Shown here: in pieces, positions 1-10,200 of the stretch | Layout of the letters: every line of letters begins with the position of its first letter | How positions within the stretch are numbered: position 1 is the stretch's first letter | Origin: Endozoicomonas sp. (ex Botrylloides leachii) | Lineage (GTDB): Bacteria > Pseudomonadota > Gammaproteobacteria > Pseudomonadales > Endozoicomonadaceae | Assembly: GCA_028728195.1 (NCBI GenBank) | Contig: JAQYUY010000116.1 | Location: 1-37,810 of the forward strand | Direction: 5' to 3' | DNA: 37,810 bases | Notes under the pieces: generated by a model | Told to the model about the DNA's origin: nothing | Databases searched by the model: none | What the model saw: the letters and a program-made list of their open reading frames with translations, nothing else | Translations under genes and position numbers: made by a program

Positions 1-105
1 CGACAGAAAATTAATAATTTTTTACATGTAACCTTGCCAGAAATCGGAACTTTGTTAGCGAGCAGGATTAATGATAATTTTCAGGTATTTGATCCTGCAT
101 CTTGA
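1..105 (+). CDS. 3' end of an unidentified open reading frame
   Basis: Frame 1 is open from the window edge to a TGA at 103-105, giving 34 residues that include HVTLPEIGTLLASRIN. I do not recognise it. In many gammaproteobacteria leuS precedes lptE, but this tail does not look like the usual LeuS C-terminus, so the neighbour is either another gene or a chance frame. Too little is present to assign a function. Confidence 0.3.
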   Translation, partial: RQKINNFLHVTLPEIGTLLASRINDNFQVFDPAS

Positions 106-346
106 ATTCACTTGGGTATATTTGGGTAGGTCACACTTAGCTGTTGTTGGCCGTGTTATTTTTCTATGCACGACGACATCCGCTGTTTTTCTGCTGATCT
201 AACAATTTTTTTGGATGTCTGTCAATGCGTAAGTTCTAATAATAATATCCCACATAATGTCATAAAATATGGCAACCATAACAGGCCACAGCCATAATAA
301 GGTGGCTGACTTTCTGCAACCTGTCATGCTATGCACTGGAGAAACC

Positions 347-907
347 ATGGAATATTGCCTGCGCCCGGCCACAAGCCTCCTTATACTATTTATCACTGGT
401 TTACTTACTGCCTGCGGTTTTCATCTAAGAGGCCAGATGGATATCCATAGTGATCTTGCTACATTATCAGTGACTGGTACTGATATCAGCTATGTTCGTC
501 AGTTAACTAGAGCCCTAACCAATTCAGGTTTTAAAGTCATACCCGACGCTCCTTACCGATTGAATGTGCTGAATGTCAGCCAAAAGACTAACAGCCGCAA
601 CCAAGCAACAGAGGGCTATTATGAAATTGGTTTGGAAATAAAGGTAACATATCAATTAGCCACTGAAGATAATCTCCCACTATTTGCGCCGGTAACACTA
701 ACTGCTGAGCGCGATGTTTCTGAGAATAAAAACCTTGTTAATGCTTCCAGCTCAGAAAATAGTATCGTTTATCAAGAACTTCGTGAAAATTTACTCTCAC
801 AAATAACGCGAAAAATAGCAGCGATACCTAACGATCAATTACAATTGGAAGTAGCAAAATCTCGTAAAATGGCTCAGCAAAAACAACAGCATAAAGAATC
901 AGAGTAG
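347..907 (+). CDS. lptE: LPS-assembly lipoprotein LptE
   Basis: LptE is an outer-membrane lipoprotein that plugs the LptD barrel and helps insert lipopolysaccharide into the outer leaflet. The frame is open from an ATG at 269. I prefer the ATG at 347 because GGAG lies just upstream (338-341) and the protein then starts directly with a lipoprotein signal: a hydrophobic stretch ending in LLTAC, with the lipidated Cys followed by GFHLRG, the typical LptE mature start. The resulting 186 residues fit the family size. The C-terminus is Lys/Gln-rich (MAQQKQQHKESE), common for LptE. holA follows after 7 bp, the conserved lptE-holA pairing, which supports the call. Confidence 0.92.
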   Translation: MEYCLRPATSLLILFITGLLTACGFHLRGQMDIHSDLATLSVTGTDISYVRQLTRALTNSGFKVIPDAPYRLNVLNVSQKTNSRNQATEGYYEIGLEIKVTYQLATEDNLPLFAPVTLTAERDVSENKNLVNASSSENSIVYQELRENLLSQITRKIAAIPNDQLQLEVAKSRKMAQQKQQHKESE

Positions 908-914
908 TGCCTGA

Positions 915-1958
915 ATGAAAATCAGACATGATCAGCTAGCCGCTAATTTAAAGCGCCAACTTGCTCCCATTTATATTATTAGCGGTGATGAACCGCTGCA
1001 AATTGCTGAATGTGCTGACCAAGTGCGTAAAAAAGCTAGAAGCGGTGGTTATAGCGAACGCACTATTTATCATATTGATCATAGTTTTGACTGGCGAGAG
1101 TTTTTGGAAAACATTAACTGCTTGTCCCTGTTTGCAGAAAAAAAACTCATTGAGTTACACCTAGTTAACAACAAGCTAAATGATGCGGGAAAAAAGGCAC
1201 TTTTTGAATACTTAAAAACTGCATCCCAAGATAATCTACTGCTGTTGATAGCAGGTAAAATAGAGGCACAAACTCAAAAAACAAAATGGTTCAAGGCGCT
1301 TGATCAAGTAGGGGTGTTTATTCCTGTCTGGCCAATAACGTCAAAACAATTGCCAGACTGGATTTCCCGTCGCCTCAAAGCCGATGGTTTTGAAGCCACA
1401 CCTGATGCGCTGATGTTACTGGCTGAACGAGTAGATGGCAATCTACTTGCCGCAGCTCAAGAAGTGGAAAAACTTAAACTCTTAGCTTCAAGCTATAAAC
1501 TAGATATAGCAGCGGTTAGGCAGGCGGTCTCTGATAGCGCTCGTTATGACGTCTTTGATCTCTCTGATGCGGCACTAGAAGGTAATATCAAAGGATGTAT
1601 GCGTATTTTGGGTATTTTAAGAGATGAAGGGGTTGAGGCGGCTGTTGTGCTCTGGGCTCTGGCAAGGGATATCCGACTTCTTAGCCACATCAGTCATCTG
1701 ATAGCTAAAGGAAAAAGTCTTGATACAGCTCTGTCTGAGTCAGCTAAAGTGATTGGGTTCTCACCTTATTTCCTTAAACAACGAAAGCCACTTATCAACA
1801 AAGCCATTGCCTGCCACAGCCCAAAAACCTTGCGGTCTCTGTTATTGCTTGCTGGAAAGGTTGACATGGATATCAAAGGTACAGGAAAAAATAACCCTTG
1901 GAATAGACTTCAGACCTTAACGCTCTCTCTTGCTGGACTATCTGCACTGAAATACTAA
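915..1958 (+). CDS. holA: DNA polymerase III subunit delta
   Basis: The delta subunit is the clamp-opening 'wrench' of the DNA polymerase III clamp loader. The 347-residue length and the start (IRHDQLAANLKRQLAPIYII then SGDEPLQIAE) match the HolA family. The mid-region phrase LLLLIAGKIEAQTQKTKWFK and the later LAERVDGNLLAAAQEVEKL are the typical AAA+-like segments; as usual for delta there is no functional Walker A. The C-terminal collar domain ends with NPWNRLQTLTLSLAG. It starts 7 bp after lptE and is probably co-transcribed and translationally coupled with it. Nothing is missing. Confidence 0.95.
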   Translation: MKIRHDQLAANLKRQLAPIYIISGDEPLQIAECADQVRKKARSGGYSERTIYHIDHSFDWREFLENINCLSLFAEKKLIELHLVNNKLNDAGKKALFEYLKTASQDNLLLLIAGKIEAQTQKTKWFKALDQVGVFIPVWPITSKQLPDWISRRLKADGFEATPDALMLLAERVDGNLLAAAQEVEKLKLLASSYKLDIAAVRQAVSDSARYDVFDLSDAALEGNIKGCMRILGILRDEGVEAAVVLWALARDIRLLSHISHLIAKGKSLDTALSESAKVIGFSPYFLKQRKPLINKAIACHSPKTLRSLLLLAGKVDMDIKGTGKNNPWNRLQTLTLSLAGLSALKY

Positions 1959-2056
1959 AAATTACAGCATGCAACCTCATCAATATTAAATAGCCTCTAA
2001 AGCCTTATTCATCAATAGCCGATAGCTTAAGGAGTGATTTCCAGAGAGCGGGTGAC

Positions 2057-2923
2057 ATGAAACACCACTATTTATTGATTGGTATAACCTTATTATTAAG
2101 TGGCTGCATCAGCAAAGCTGTAAAATATAATGAGCAATGGTCTAAAGCTAAAAACCTGACCAATACCGCAGGCATGGCTCAGCAGATGCAAGATCAACAA
2201 CTGCCAAGCACGGCTTATAATAAAAACGGTCAATTGCTTGACTATAAACTAGGCAGCATATCCCACCCTGCCTATGGCAAATCCAGTGGAGTAACCGGTA
2301 TAAATGTTATGCCCTATGGCGCCTTTGAGACATTTTATTGGGGCTGGAGCGTGCCAGGTGCAAGCCATCGGCATAATCACCGTTTGTTCGCTTGGATGCC
2401 AGAAAATAAAGCCGCTGATATTGAACAAGCAAGACAGACTATGGAGAGCATGGTAGCTAAAACGGCAACCACTATTCTCAAGGAAATGCAGTACAAAGTT
2501 CAGCTGATTAAAAAACCATACATTCATTTAGGAATACCCTTTAAACAGTGGTATATCCAAGGCAACGACATGCAGTGCACGTTTAAAGATATGAATTGCG
2601 TGTTAAGTATTTACATCCCTGAGCCTGTTGGTCCCGTCATTACGCCCGCATTTGCCTTTTATGCTACAGCAGGGCAAAACGCATGGCTCTTTCATATTGC
2701 AGATGAATACCGATACCCAAGAGTAGCTATCACTCAAGGGGATGGACTAAAAAGTATACCTGAGAATGTATTTTATCAAAAATTAAGTGCGCGCCTACCT
2801 GGGTGGGCATACCTATACCTTGCCCCTGATGAAGTCGGAGTGGGCGAAAATAACAAAACCATTAGCTACCCTTATGTGCTTGAAAAAGGCAAACCCTTAC
2901 TGTTTCTGCGCCCTGTTAGATAA
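2057..2923 (+). CDS. unrecognised 288-residue lipoprotein
   Basis: The protein begins with a clear type II signal peptide: MKHHY, a hydrophobic run, then the lipobox LLSGC with the lipidated Cys at about residue 17. The mature part has no transmembrane segment and contains FETFYWGWSVPGASHRHNHR and an acidic, aromatic C-terminal half. The residue after the lipid Cys is Ile, not Asp, so outer-membrane sorting is expected. It lies 98 bp after holA on the same strand, with GGGTG just before the ATG. I do not recognise the family. The sequence shows a membrane-anchored periplasmic protein; its role is unknown. Confidence 0.8.
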   Translation: MKHHYLLIGITLLLSGCISKAVKYNEQWSKAKNLTNTAGMAQQMQDQQLPSTAYNKNGQLLDYKLGSISHPAYGKSSGVTGINVMPYGAFETFYWGWSVPGASHRHNHRLFAWMPENKAADIEQARQTMESMVAKTATTILKEMQYKVQLIKKPYIHLGIPFKQWYIQGNDMQCTFKDMNCVLSIYIPEPVGPVITPAFAFYATAGQNAWLFHIADEYRYPRVAITQGDGLKSIPENVFYQKLSARLPGWAYLYLAPDEVGVGENNKTISYPYVLEKGKPLLFLRPVR

Positions 2924-3487
2924 TAGATTAATAGCCTCTTGCGCATAAGGCTTTTACATTTCATACAGTCAGCTATATGAATACACTAAATGTTACTATT
3001 GTGTGCGTGCAAAGTTCAAAATCAAGCCATTTCAACCAGTTCTGAATGTTGAATGTTCAGAGAGCTTCTTCTTTTAGAATGTATTGGCTACAAGCCATGC
3101 CAGTAAGGTTACCATAAAATTTAACTTTTAACGGTGGCCACTGTTTTCTATCTGAGAGATACTCTTCTCCAACTAGGCGTTAACTATCTTAATGATTGCA
3201 CGTCCCTTCAAGAGTATTTTTTTCAAATACAGTCAGACTCTGACGTTTCATATTTTTTTGAGCGTAGTGGTTAGGTCAACATTATATTTATCTATTAGCA
3301 ATCTCGCATGGATTAAAGACTTACCAACCTTACTTCACGCTAAAATATTTTATGATGAAGTGCCAACCTTTTCACAAACTGCAATGACTGTTGACCTGCA
3401 ATTACTGAAAAATGCAGCAAAGCCTATGCTTAGATCATTTTAATCCGTATAATCTCTAATTAAAAAATTATAAAAAGGAGCTTGTTA
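2924..3487. other. 564-bp stretch without a convincing gene
   Basis: A short imperfect hairpin, agcct...aggct followed by TTTT (about 2935-2958), lies just after the lipoprotein gene and could be a weak terminator. An open frame at 3192-3443 (83 codons) has no ribosome binding site and no recognisable family, so it is not called. A TATAAT at 3448-3453 and AGGAG at 3476-3480 belong to the next gene. Confidence 0.5.
3448..3480 (+). promoter_or_regulatory. -10 box and ribosome binding site of the SET-domain gene
   Basis: TATAAT at 3448-3453 matches the sigma-70 -10 consensus exactly. No good -35 element lies 16-18 bp upstream, so the promoter call is tentative. AAGGAG at 3475-3480 lies 7 bases before the ATG at 3488 and fixes the start there rather than at the TTG at 3482. 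Confidence 0.4.
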
Positions 3488-3943
3488 ATGAGCGTTGTCA
3501 TTACAGACACTAAAGATAAAAACCGTGGCGTATTTTCCAAAAAAGTTTTTATACTCGGCGATACGGTCATCATTGGCAAACCAACTGCTGAACTGACTGA
3601 AAGAACTTGGCAAAGCTTGCAAGTTGGTATTAACAGACATGTCCGTATGGATCAGCCTTTTGAGCTTGTAAACCACTCTTGTAATCCTAATTGCGGTTTA
3701 AAATTGAATCAATATGGCGGTTATAACCTGATCGCGATGAAAGATATAGCCATCAATGAAGAAATCACCTTCGATTACTGCATGAGTGAATGGGTTTCCA
3801 TTGCCGTTGAAAAGTGTTTATGCAATGATGAAAAATGCAGAAAATCTATCACTGGTGGTAAAGACTTGACCGAAAAGCAGCGTATTGAATATGCCGGCTT
3901 TCTTGCGCCCTTCTATGACGAATTGATAGCACAGCAAGAATAA
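3488..3943 (+). CDS. SET-domain protein-lysine methyltransferase
   Basis: SET proteins transfer methyl groups from S-adenosylmethionine to lysines, classically on histones. This 151-residue protein is a bare SET domain. It has NRGVFSK near residue 13 (SET-I start), NHSCNPNC at 62-69 (AdoMet-binding NHxC), EEITFDY ending at Y97 (catalytic tyrosine), and a post-SET CLCNDEKC at 110-117. The NHSC cysteine plus CxCx4C is the normal zinc site of eukaryotic SET enzymes, so the active site looks complete. No signal peptide is present. Family members occur in Legionella and Chlamydia, where some are effectors that modify host histones; others act on bacterial proteins. Substrate and secretion are unknown here. 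An IS3 relic lies immediately downstream. Confidence 0.85.
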   Translation: MSVVITDTKDKNRGVFSKKVFILGDTVIIGKPTAELTERTWQSLQVGINRHVRMDQPFELVNHSCNPNCGLKLNQYGGYNLIAMKDIAINEEITFDYCMSEWVSIAVEKCLCNDEKCRKSITGGKDLTEKQRIEYAGFLAPFYDELIAQQE

Positions 3944-3984
3944 AATAGGTTTTCCTATTGATGTTCAACCGCTGTTAAATTGCT

Positions 3985-4274
3985 AGTTAATAATGCAAAA
4001 AGCAAATATAACTAAAGCATTCAAAGAAAAAATCCTGAGGCTGGCTAAAACCATAGGTACCCCTAGCATGACGGCAAAGCTTAACAGTTGGCGATCCGCT
4101 GCTAAACATAAGATGCCAAAAAGCTGATTGTTGGGGCAATGCCTGTGTGAACAGTTTTTGAATACATCGAAGATTACTACAATAGAAAATGGCGACATGG
4201 CACTTTGGCCTATATCAAGCCTGAGCAGTATGCATTACAGAAACTTGCATAGAAGGGTGTCCATTTTTTTAGTG
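3985..4274 (+). mobile_element. degenerate IS3-family insertion sequence remnant
   Basis: From an ATG at 3993 the frame reads ITKAFKEKILRLAKTIGTPS, the usual start of an IS3-family OrfA (helix-turn-helix protein). At 4123-4158 the frame reads ADCWGNACVNSF, matching the conserved NCWDNAVxESF region of OrfB. After a frame change, 4157-4252 reads FEYIEDYYNRKWRHGTLAYI and on to a TAG, the classic IS3 OrfB C-terminus with the final catalytic region. The middle of OrfA and nearly all of OrfB, including the DDE core, are gone, and about 20-25 codons are missing between the last two blocks. The sequence agaagggtgtccatt after the stop may hold the right terminal repeat. It is non-functional. Confidence 0.85.
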
Positions 4275-4287
4275 TTAGTGCACTAGG

Positions 4288-7200
4288 TCATTTAGCAATT
4301 GCTTGTTTGAGCTGAGCTCGCTTCTTTTCTTCTGCAAGCAGCAACTCTATCTCTTTTGCTCTTTTACCCGTACAAACCTGCGACATCTCATGTTTTACCT
4401 CATTGCCTGTTTCTGTAATTGAACTAATCACTTTTTGTTGAATGGCAATATCAATACCTTTAATAGTATCGTACTCTTTTTTTGCTTTCGCGTAGATATC
4501 ATGAGAATTTTTTAGTCTAGAATCACTTGAAAACCCATTATTGGTTAAGCTTTTCATTGTTGACATGCTCAACTGGCAATTAATTTTTTCAGGGTATATA
4601 GTATTTTTCTCTGTTTCAATAAGTGGAAGTGGCTTTTTATCTTTATTGGAGAGGCTATAAATAACTATGCCATAAGGGCCTCTCTTTCCTATACAAGATT
4701 CTCCCGTTGTATGGGGATGATCATAACTACCACATTCAATAATCAACCTTAATATCTCTGCCATCTTATCTGCAAATTCTTTCTGACTTAGATTCGTATT
4801 TTTTGTTGTATCAATAAATATTTTATCAAAAAAAGATACCATATCTTTGCGGAGATTTTTTATTCTTTTAAGATGCAGATGATCATCAATGCTGTTGCTG
4901 TTAATATCAGACTTATATTGCATTATGCGCTTACGCAAACTAAGAATATCTTTCCCCTTGCCTTTTGTGATCCTATGATGATCAACCGATATTTCTTTAT
5001 TAGTGATTGCGTTTCCTAGTTGATCTATAGCTTCATTCATCTTCTCTAATTGATTATTTAATTCTGATTTATAGCTATCAAGACTATTATGATAATCAGT
5101 CGCTATACTTGGCTCAATACTGTGACGCAGGCTATTTTCTTCTTTACATTGATTCTGAATAGCATCATCAACCTGCTGTGCTGTAAAGCTGGTACTTTTT
5201 AAATGATTCAAAGCTTCATCAGGATTGAACGATAATGGTGGCCTAACCACCTGCTTTAATAAACTCTCAGTTTCATTAGCGATCTTAGCAGCAATGTATT
5301 CTGCTTTTTCATTGGCATAATCATCACCCTTATCCTTAAGCTTTTCCGTAATGCTTACGCTAATTTCTTCTTTAAGCTTTTCATAAAGCTGCTTTGTTTT
5401 TGATTTACCTATAACATCAAGATGGTGTTGTTCTTCTGCAAGCAAATTTTCTGCCAGTGCAAGCTTACTGGTCTGCTCAAGTTTATGCTCAAAAGACTCA
5501 GTTACCGTAGACCTATCTCGTACGGCAAGCATTTCAAACATGAGTTCACGAATAGCCCTTTCGGTATTGAATTGTGCTCTTTTGAAGCTTTTAATGGCAC
5601 TTTGACTCTCTGGCGTTAGGCTAAAATGATTAGACCATTCTTCTACCATCTTATCCAAGGCAGTATCAAGCGCCTGATTTAATGCCTCTTCATCCCTGCC
5701 GCTGACTGGAAAGTCTAACTGCGCGGTTAATAGTTTGGTAAATGGCTCGATGTTTTGAAAGGATTTTTGAAGCGTATCGAATAGTAGATGTTCTTCTCGT
5801 TTTTGTTCACTTCGACAAGCTTGTGCCTTTTTTGCTCGATTACTTACACGCAGATTACTATGCTTTGTCAAACGACTTAGTTCTTCTGCTTTAACTACCA
5901 TCATTTTTCTTTGTTTTTTAGTTGGCTGATCGTGCCTCATACGGCCTAACTGTTGTGCTGTATAGTCGAGCCTACCACCCTCTTGTGCTAGAAAACCTAC
6001 ATGGATTAGTGGCGTGTCTGAATTTTGGGGGCAGTCTGTACCAATACTTTCCCGTTGAGATAAAACGGTATCAAAACCTTTAGCACCATTCTGGCGAGCA
6101 ATTTTTTCTTCTACTTTAGTTAGAGGTTTCTTTTGTTCTTCATCATTAGCATTAACAGATAATTTTTGAATATGCTTATGATCATTATAAAAAAGCGTTG
6201 TGGTTCGATTATGCCCTCTTGCTTTTGCTAAAGCAGGTCTAATTTTTTCAGCTAACTGACTACTGCTCTTTTCATTTTGTGCATCAAGATAGATCACACC
6301 TTGATCGGCACCTACCTGCTTAACAATTTGCTCAGCAATGGTTGGCTCAAACTGCTCACCTTCATCACAGAAAAGTATTTCCGCTTCTGCAACCCAGCGC
6401 AAAGCTCGGATAGTTGACTCCTGTAGACTTAAATGAGAAACCTCTGAGGCCTTGGTTGGGTCGACCTCTCCAGTCGCTTGAAGTAGTAGATAAGCTGAGC
6501 CTGTAGTAGCCGAGAGCAAATGTTTGCGCTTTGCACCTAAAATAAATGAAGACTGCGCTGTATTGATACTATCAGCATTAGCCTGATACTGACTTGGTAA
6601 ACCGCCCAAACTTTTATTAATGGTTTCTGCCATATCGTCAAGCATGCTTGGTAGTGGTGGCATTAAGGCACTATCCCATTCATCAACAAACATCATAGAC
6701 TCACGCAATAAATCGCAAATTCTATTGAGCTTTTCAACTGTTTTTTGGTCTTCTAGAGTAGACGCATTGGCTGATAGCGCCTTCCTTAGGTGTAACAATA
6801 CCTGAATATCTTCTATTGAAGCCCCCACCGGAGCTCTGTCTGTGGTTTTGATAAACTTCTGGCGTTCATCAAGTGCAATATCCGACGGTAATCCCAGCAG
6901 GGTATTATGAATCTCATCTAACACCTGATTTGTCCACCACTCATAACCGGTGTATTGTGACATATCCAGTCGACGGTACTCTTTTCCTCCTTGGCGAAAG
7001 TACTGTCCCAAAGCAATATCTAATTCAGCCTGATTGCTCTTAGGAGCAATCACTAAAACAGAACGTGTTTCTGCTGTAGCCTCATCAAGATCTACCAACT
7101 GTGCACAGGCATGATCAGCTAGCATTTTGACCACGGTGCTTTTACCCCAACCTGTGCCTTTTTGGGACACCCGCTGCATCCCTTGGGTATCATCACTTTT

Positions 7201-10200
7201 CATTGCCTGCGTTATTGTATCAAGCGCTTCTTTGACTTCATCAACCTGATTACTACGCAATACTGTTTTTGCTCTACACTCAAAGGCTAGTCGAGCCAGT
7301 GTTTGACTATCAAGGGGTGTATTTTGGTAACTGTTGAGTTGATTATCAATAGTCCACTGCTGCTCAGCCACAATAGCCATCTCAAGATTCCACTGTTTTA
7401 CAGCCTGTACAAATTCATCTCTATTTTTATCTATACGACAAAGATCTAATGCTTCAAGTCCTTTTAAGAGATCTTCTTTCCTATCAAGCTGCTGATACTC
7501 TACTTGATAAGCGTTATTTAGCAATAAATAGTTTGCCATTGATTGTATATAACGATCTTGATCATCATTACTCAATCCACTAGGAATTTGATTACGCTCA
7601 AATAATAATACGGCATGCTCAAAAAGGTTGGTATTGATAGCTCCCTTCGTTTTATCGAGTAGTTCTTGAATCGTTTCTCGGTTTTGTTCTCTTTCTTGAA
7701 ATAACAAAGCAGTATGGCGGCGACTTTTAGCAATGACTGTTTTTAACGCATTTTTTGCGCTATCTAATGATTCAGCCGTACCAAAAATAGCTACGTCGAC
7801 AATACATCCTTGAAAAGCATGCAATGATGGTGCAGAAGCTTGGTTACCGTATTCATTGATATTATTTTCTAGTTGATCAATTATCTCCTTCATCGAACCA
7901 TGCTCTTTATAGACTTCTCGCAGCCCCTCAATCATACAGCTTGTTCCAACATAATAACTTGGAGGAAGATGAAATGTGCCAATATCGCTAGATAATTTCT
8001 CCGCATTAATATCATTAATACCACTACCAACCGCTTTATCTGCATCGGCATGTTTTTTTTGTGCCTTAATTTCAAAAGCTATCGGCATTTTAATGTTAGT
8101 GCTTTCCATCCTGTGACTCACATCCACTGTGCCAGTAATATCCCTCAGGTAATAAGCTTGCTGACTAGGGGCCGCTGTTCCAATTCGCTCTATCAATAGG
8201 TCTATATCATTTGCACTGCAACCACGCATCCATTGGTTACTGCCTCTTTTAAGCCGTTCAAATGCAACTTTTATAGCTTGCTTCTTCCCTTGGTTATCAT
8301 CACCATATTTTTTATTACTCAGGTGCTGAGCTCTACTGGCTAATGCTTGTAATGGCTCTTCCTGTTCGTAGCAGTGGCATGCAGCCATGGCAAATAATGT
8401 GCCTTGCAACTCCTCATCATCATCTTCCTCGGGCTTGCCTGAAGAAGCCAGTGGGATGCAACGCCATTGATTGTTAGTATCTATCTCATAGAGAAGTGGT
8501 GTAGACTCCCTGCCTGCTTGCTTTGACATTGCCAGTATGGCTGTCTTCCCCGACTGACTATCTTTAATTGGAATCCAATCCCTGCTGTTACCATCTTTTG
8601 ATTCAAACGGTACCTGTATGTCTGGATGGTCATCAATAATAAAACCAGGATCAATGGCCCACCTTGAACCTAACAATTCTGCAGACAAAGGTTCACCTGA
8701 GAATATAATCGGTCGCCCTTTAATGAGAATGCCAGTATTAATATGTTGTTCTTGAGTTTGCGGTACAACAATAACTGAAGATTGATTACAACCGTTCAAG
8801 AAGGTGTTCAGGAGCTGTTTCCCTGCTGTCAATTTGGCTTGATTTCCTAATGAAGCCGTATCTTTTTCGTAGAATGCTCCTTCACGGAAGCACTCTCGCA
8901 CGGTGCGATTTTTTAATACTTTATCAGAATGCTTAGTCTCTTCTTGATTTAAAAAGTTGATTGCTTGTTTAATGATTTTTATACTTCTTAACTCATTATT
9001 TTTTGTTCTATCAGTTCCACCATAACGATTGATAAAATGCGGCATAAGCTTTGAATCAGGTTGACTGACATCTTGAATAATTGCCGCAAGCACGTCTGGA
9101 GTTGATAATGCATCCGTTAACTGATGGTTAACCCGAAGCATTCGCATAGCAGCCTCAGCACGCTGTTGATACGTATTACCGAGTGACAGGTCTACTGCAA
9201 ATGTTTCCTGTAAACTGCTAAATGCTGCCACCAAACCCTCACAAAAATCATCATCTTTATTAATAAGGGCCGTGATATTTTGAAGCTCTTCATTAGATAA
9301 CAACGAGTTATCTTGCCCTGCAAGTTTATGGCGAATAGACGCTAGGTCGTCTTGGTTTTTATCACTAAAAGCATAGGTAATGGTTTCAGCAATATCTTGT
9401 GCGGACAAATCCTTATCTTCGGTTTTATTGACCCTGAATGCCCTAGTCACCTCATCAAGTTGCTTAATACTCTGCACTACAGACTGGTTGATATGTTGAT
9501 AAGTGGCATATGAAATTTGTCCTCCTCTCGCACCTAAGCTATTAGTTCCCCAATGCTTAGGGTATAACTGCTTCAAGGCCATTTGATACTGATCACGAAT
9601 TTTTCTTATTTCATTTTCTGCTTCCATAGGTGCGCTTGCTACAATGTTGCTCATATCCTGTTGCGCATTATGTAATAAACATGCTGCTGTAGCCTGAACC
9701 AAACGTGAAGCTCGGCTACCTTTTATAATACGCTCAGACGTATCATGTGCATGACTCTCACTAGTATCAATAATGCCTTTGATAATATTATTGACCCCTT
9801 TATTAATACCAGCCTTCATTGATCCATTTTTATTACGCTGCTCTTTTATAGCTTCTATAATATCTACCAAACGACCGTCAGGCTTTGCTTGCAAAGGTAT
9901 TTTCTTTATTTGATCATTTATGTCTCCTACTGGAAGACCAATGTCTTCCATGCTGGTTTCATTAAATTTGCTTTTGATAAGGGCGATAGATTTTTCATTA
10001 TATTGATTTATTTCTTTAAGCACTTCTATTTCATTATTAAAATGCTGTTTAATATATTCATAACTTTCAGGGAAAGGATCTATATTTTTAGCTTTTTCAT
10101 CAAATGTTCTAGCTAACTCTTCTACTTTTTTAATATATGGCAACCTTAGTTTAATCGCTTGCTCTTGTTCATCACTATTATCAGGGGGTGTTCGAGTATA

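Noticed and set aside
1-105. C-terminus of LeuS upstream of lptE
   Set aside because: Gene order would favour it, but the 34 residues do not show the usual LeuS ending and the gap to lptE is long.
269-346. N-terminal extension of lptE from the upstream ATG
   Set aside because: It would bury the lipoprotein signal peptide 26 residues inside the protein; the ATG at 347 has its own GGAG and gives a normal signal.
3192-3443. 83-codon open frame before the SET gene
   Set aside because: No ribosome binding site, no recognisable family, AT-rich composition typical of the surrounding non-coding DNA, and it overlaps the region of the SET promoter.
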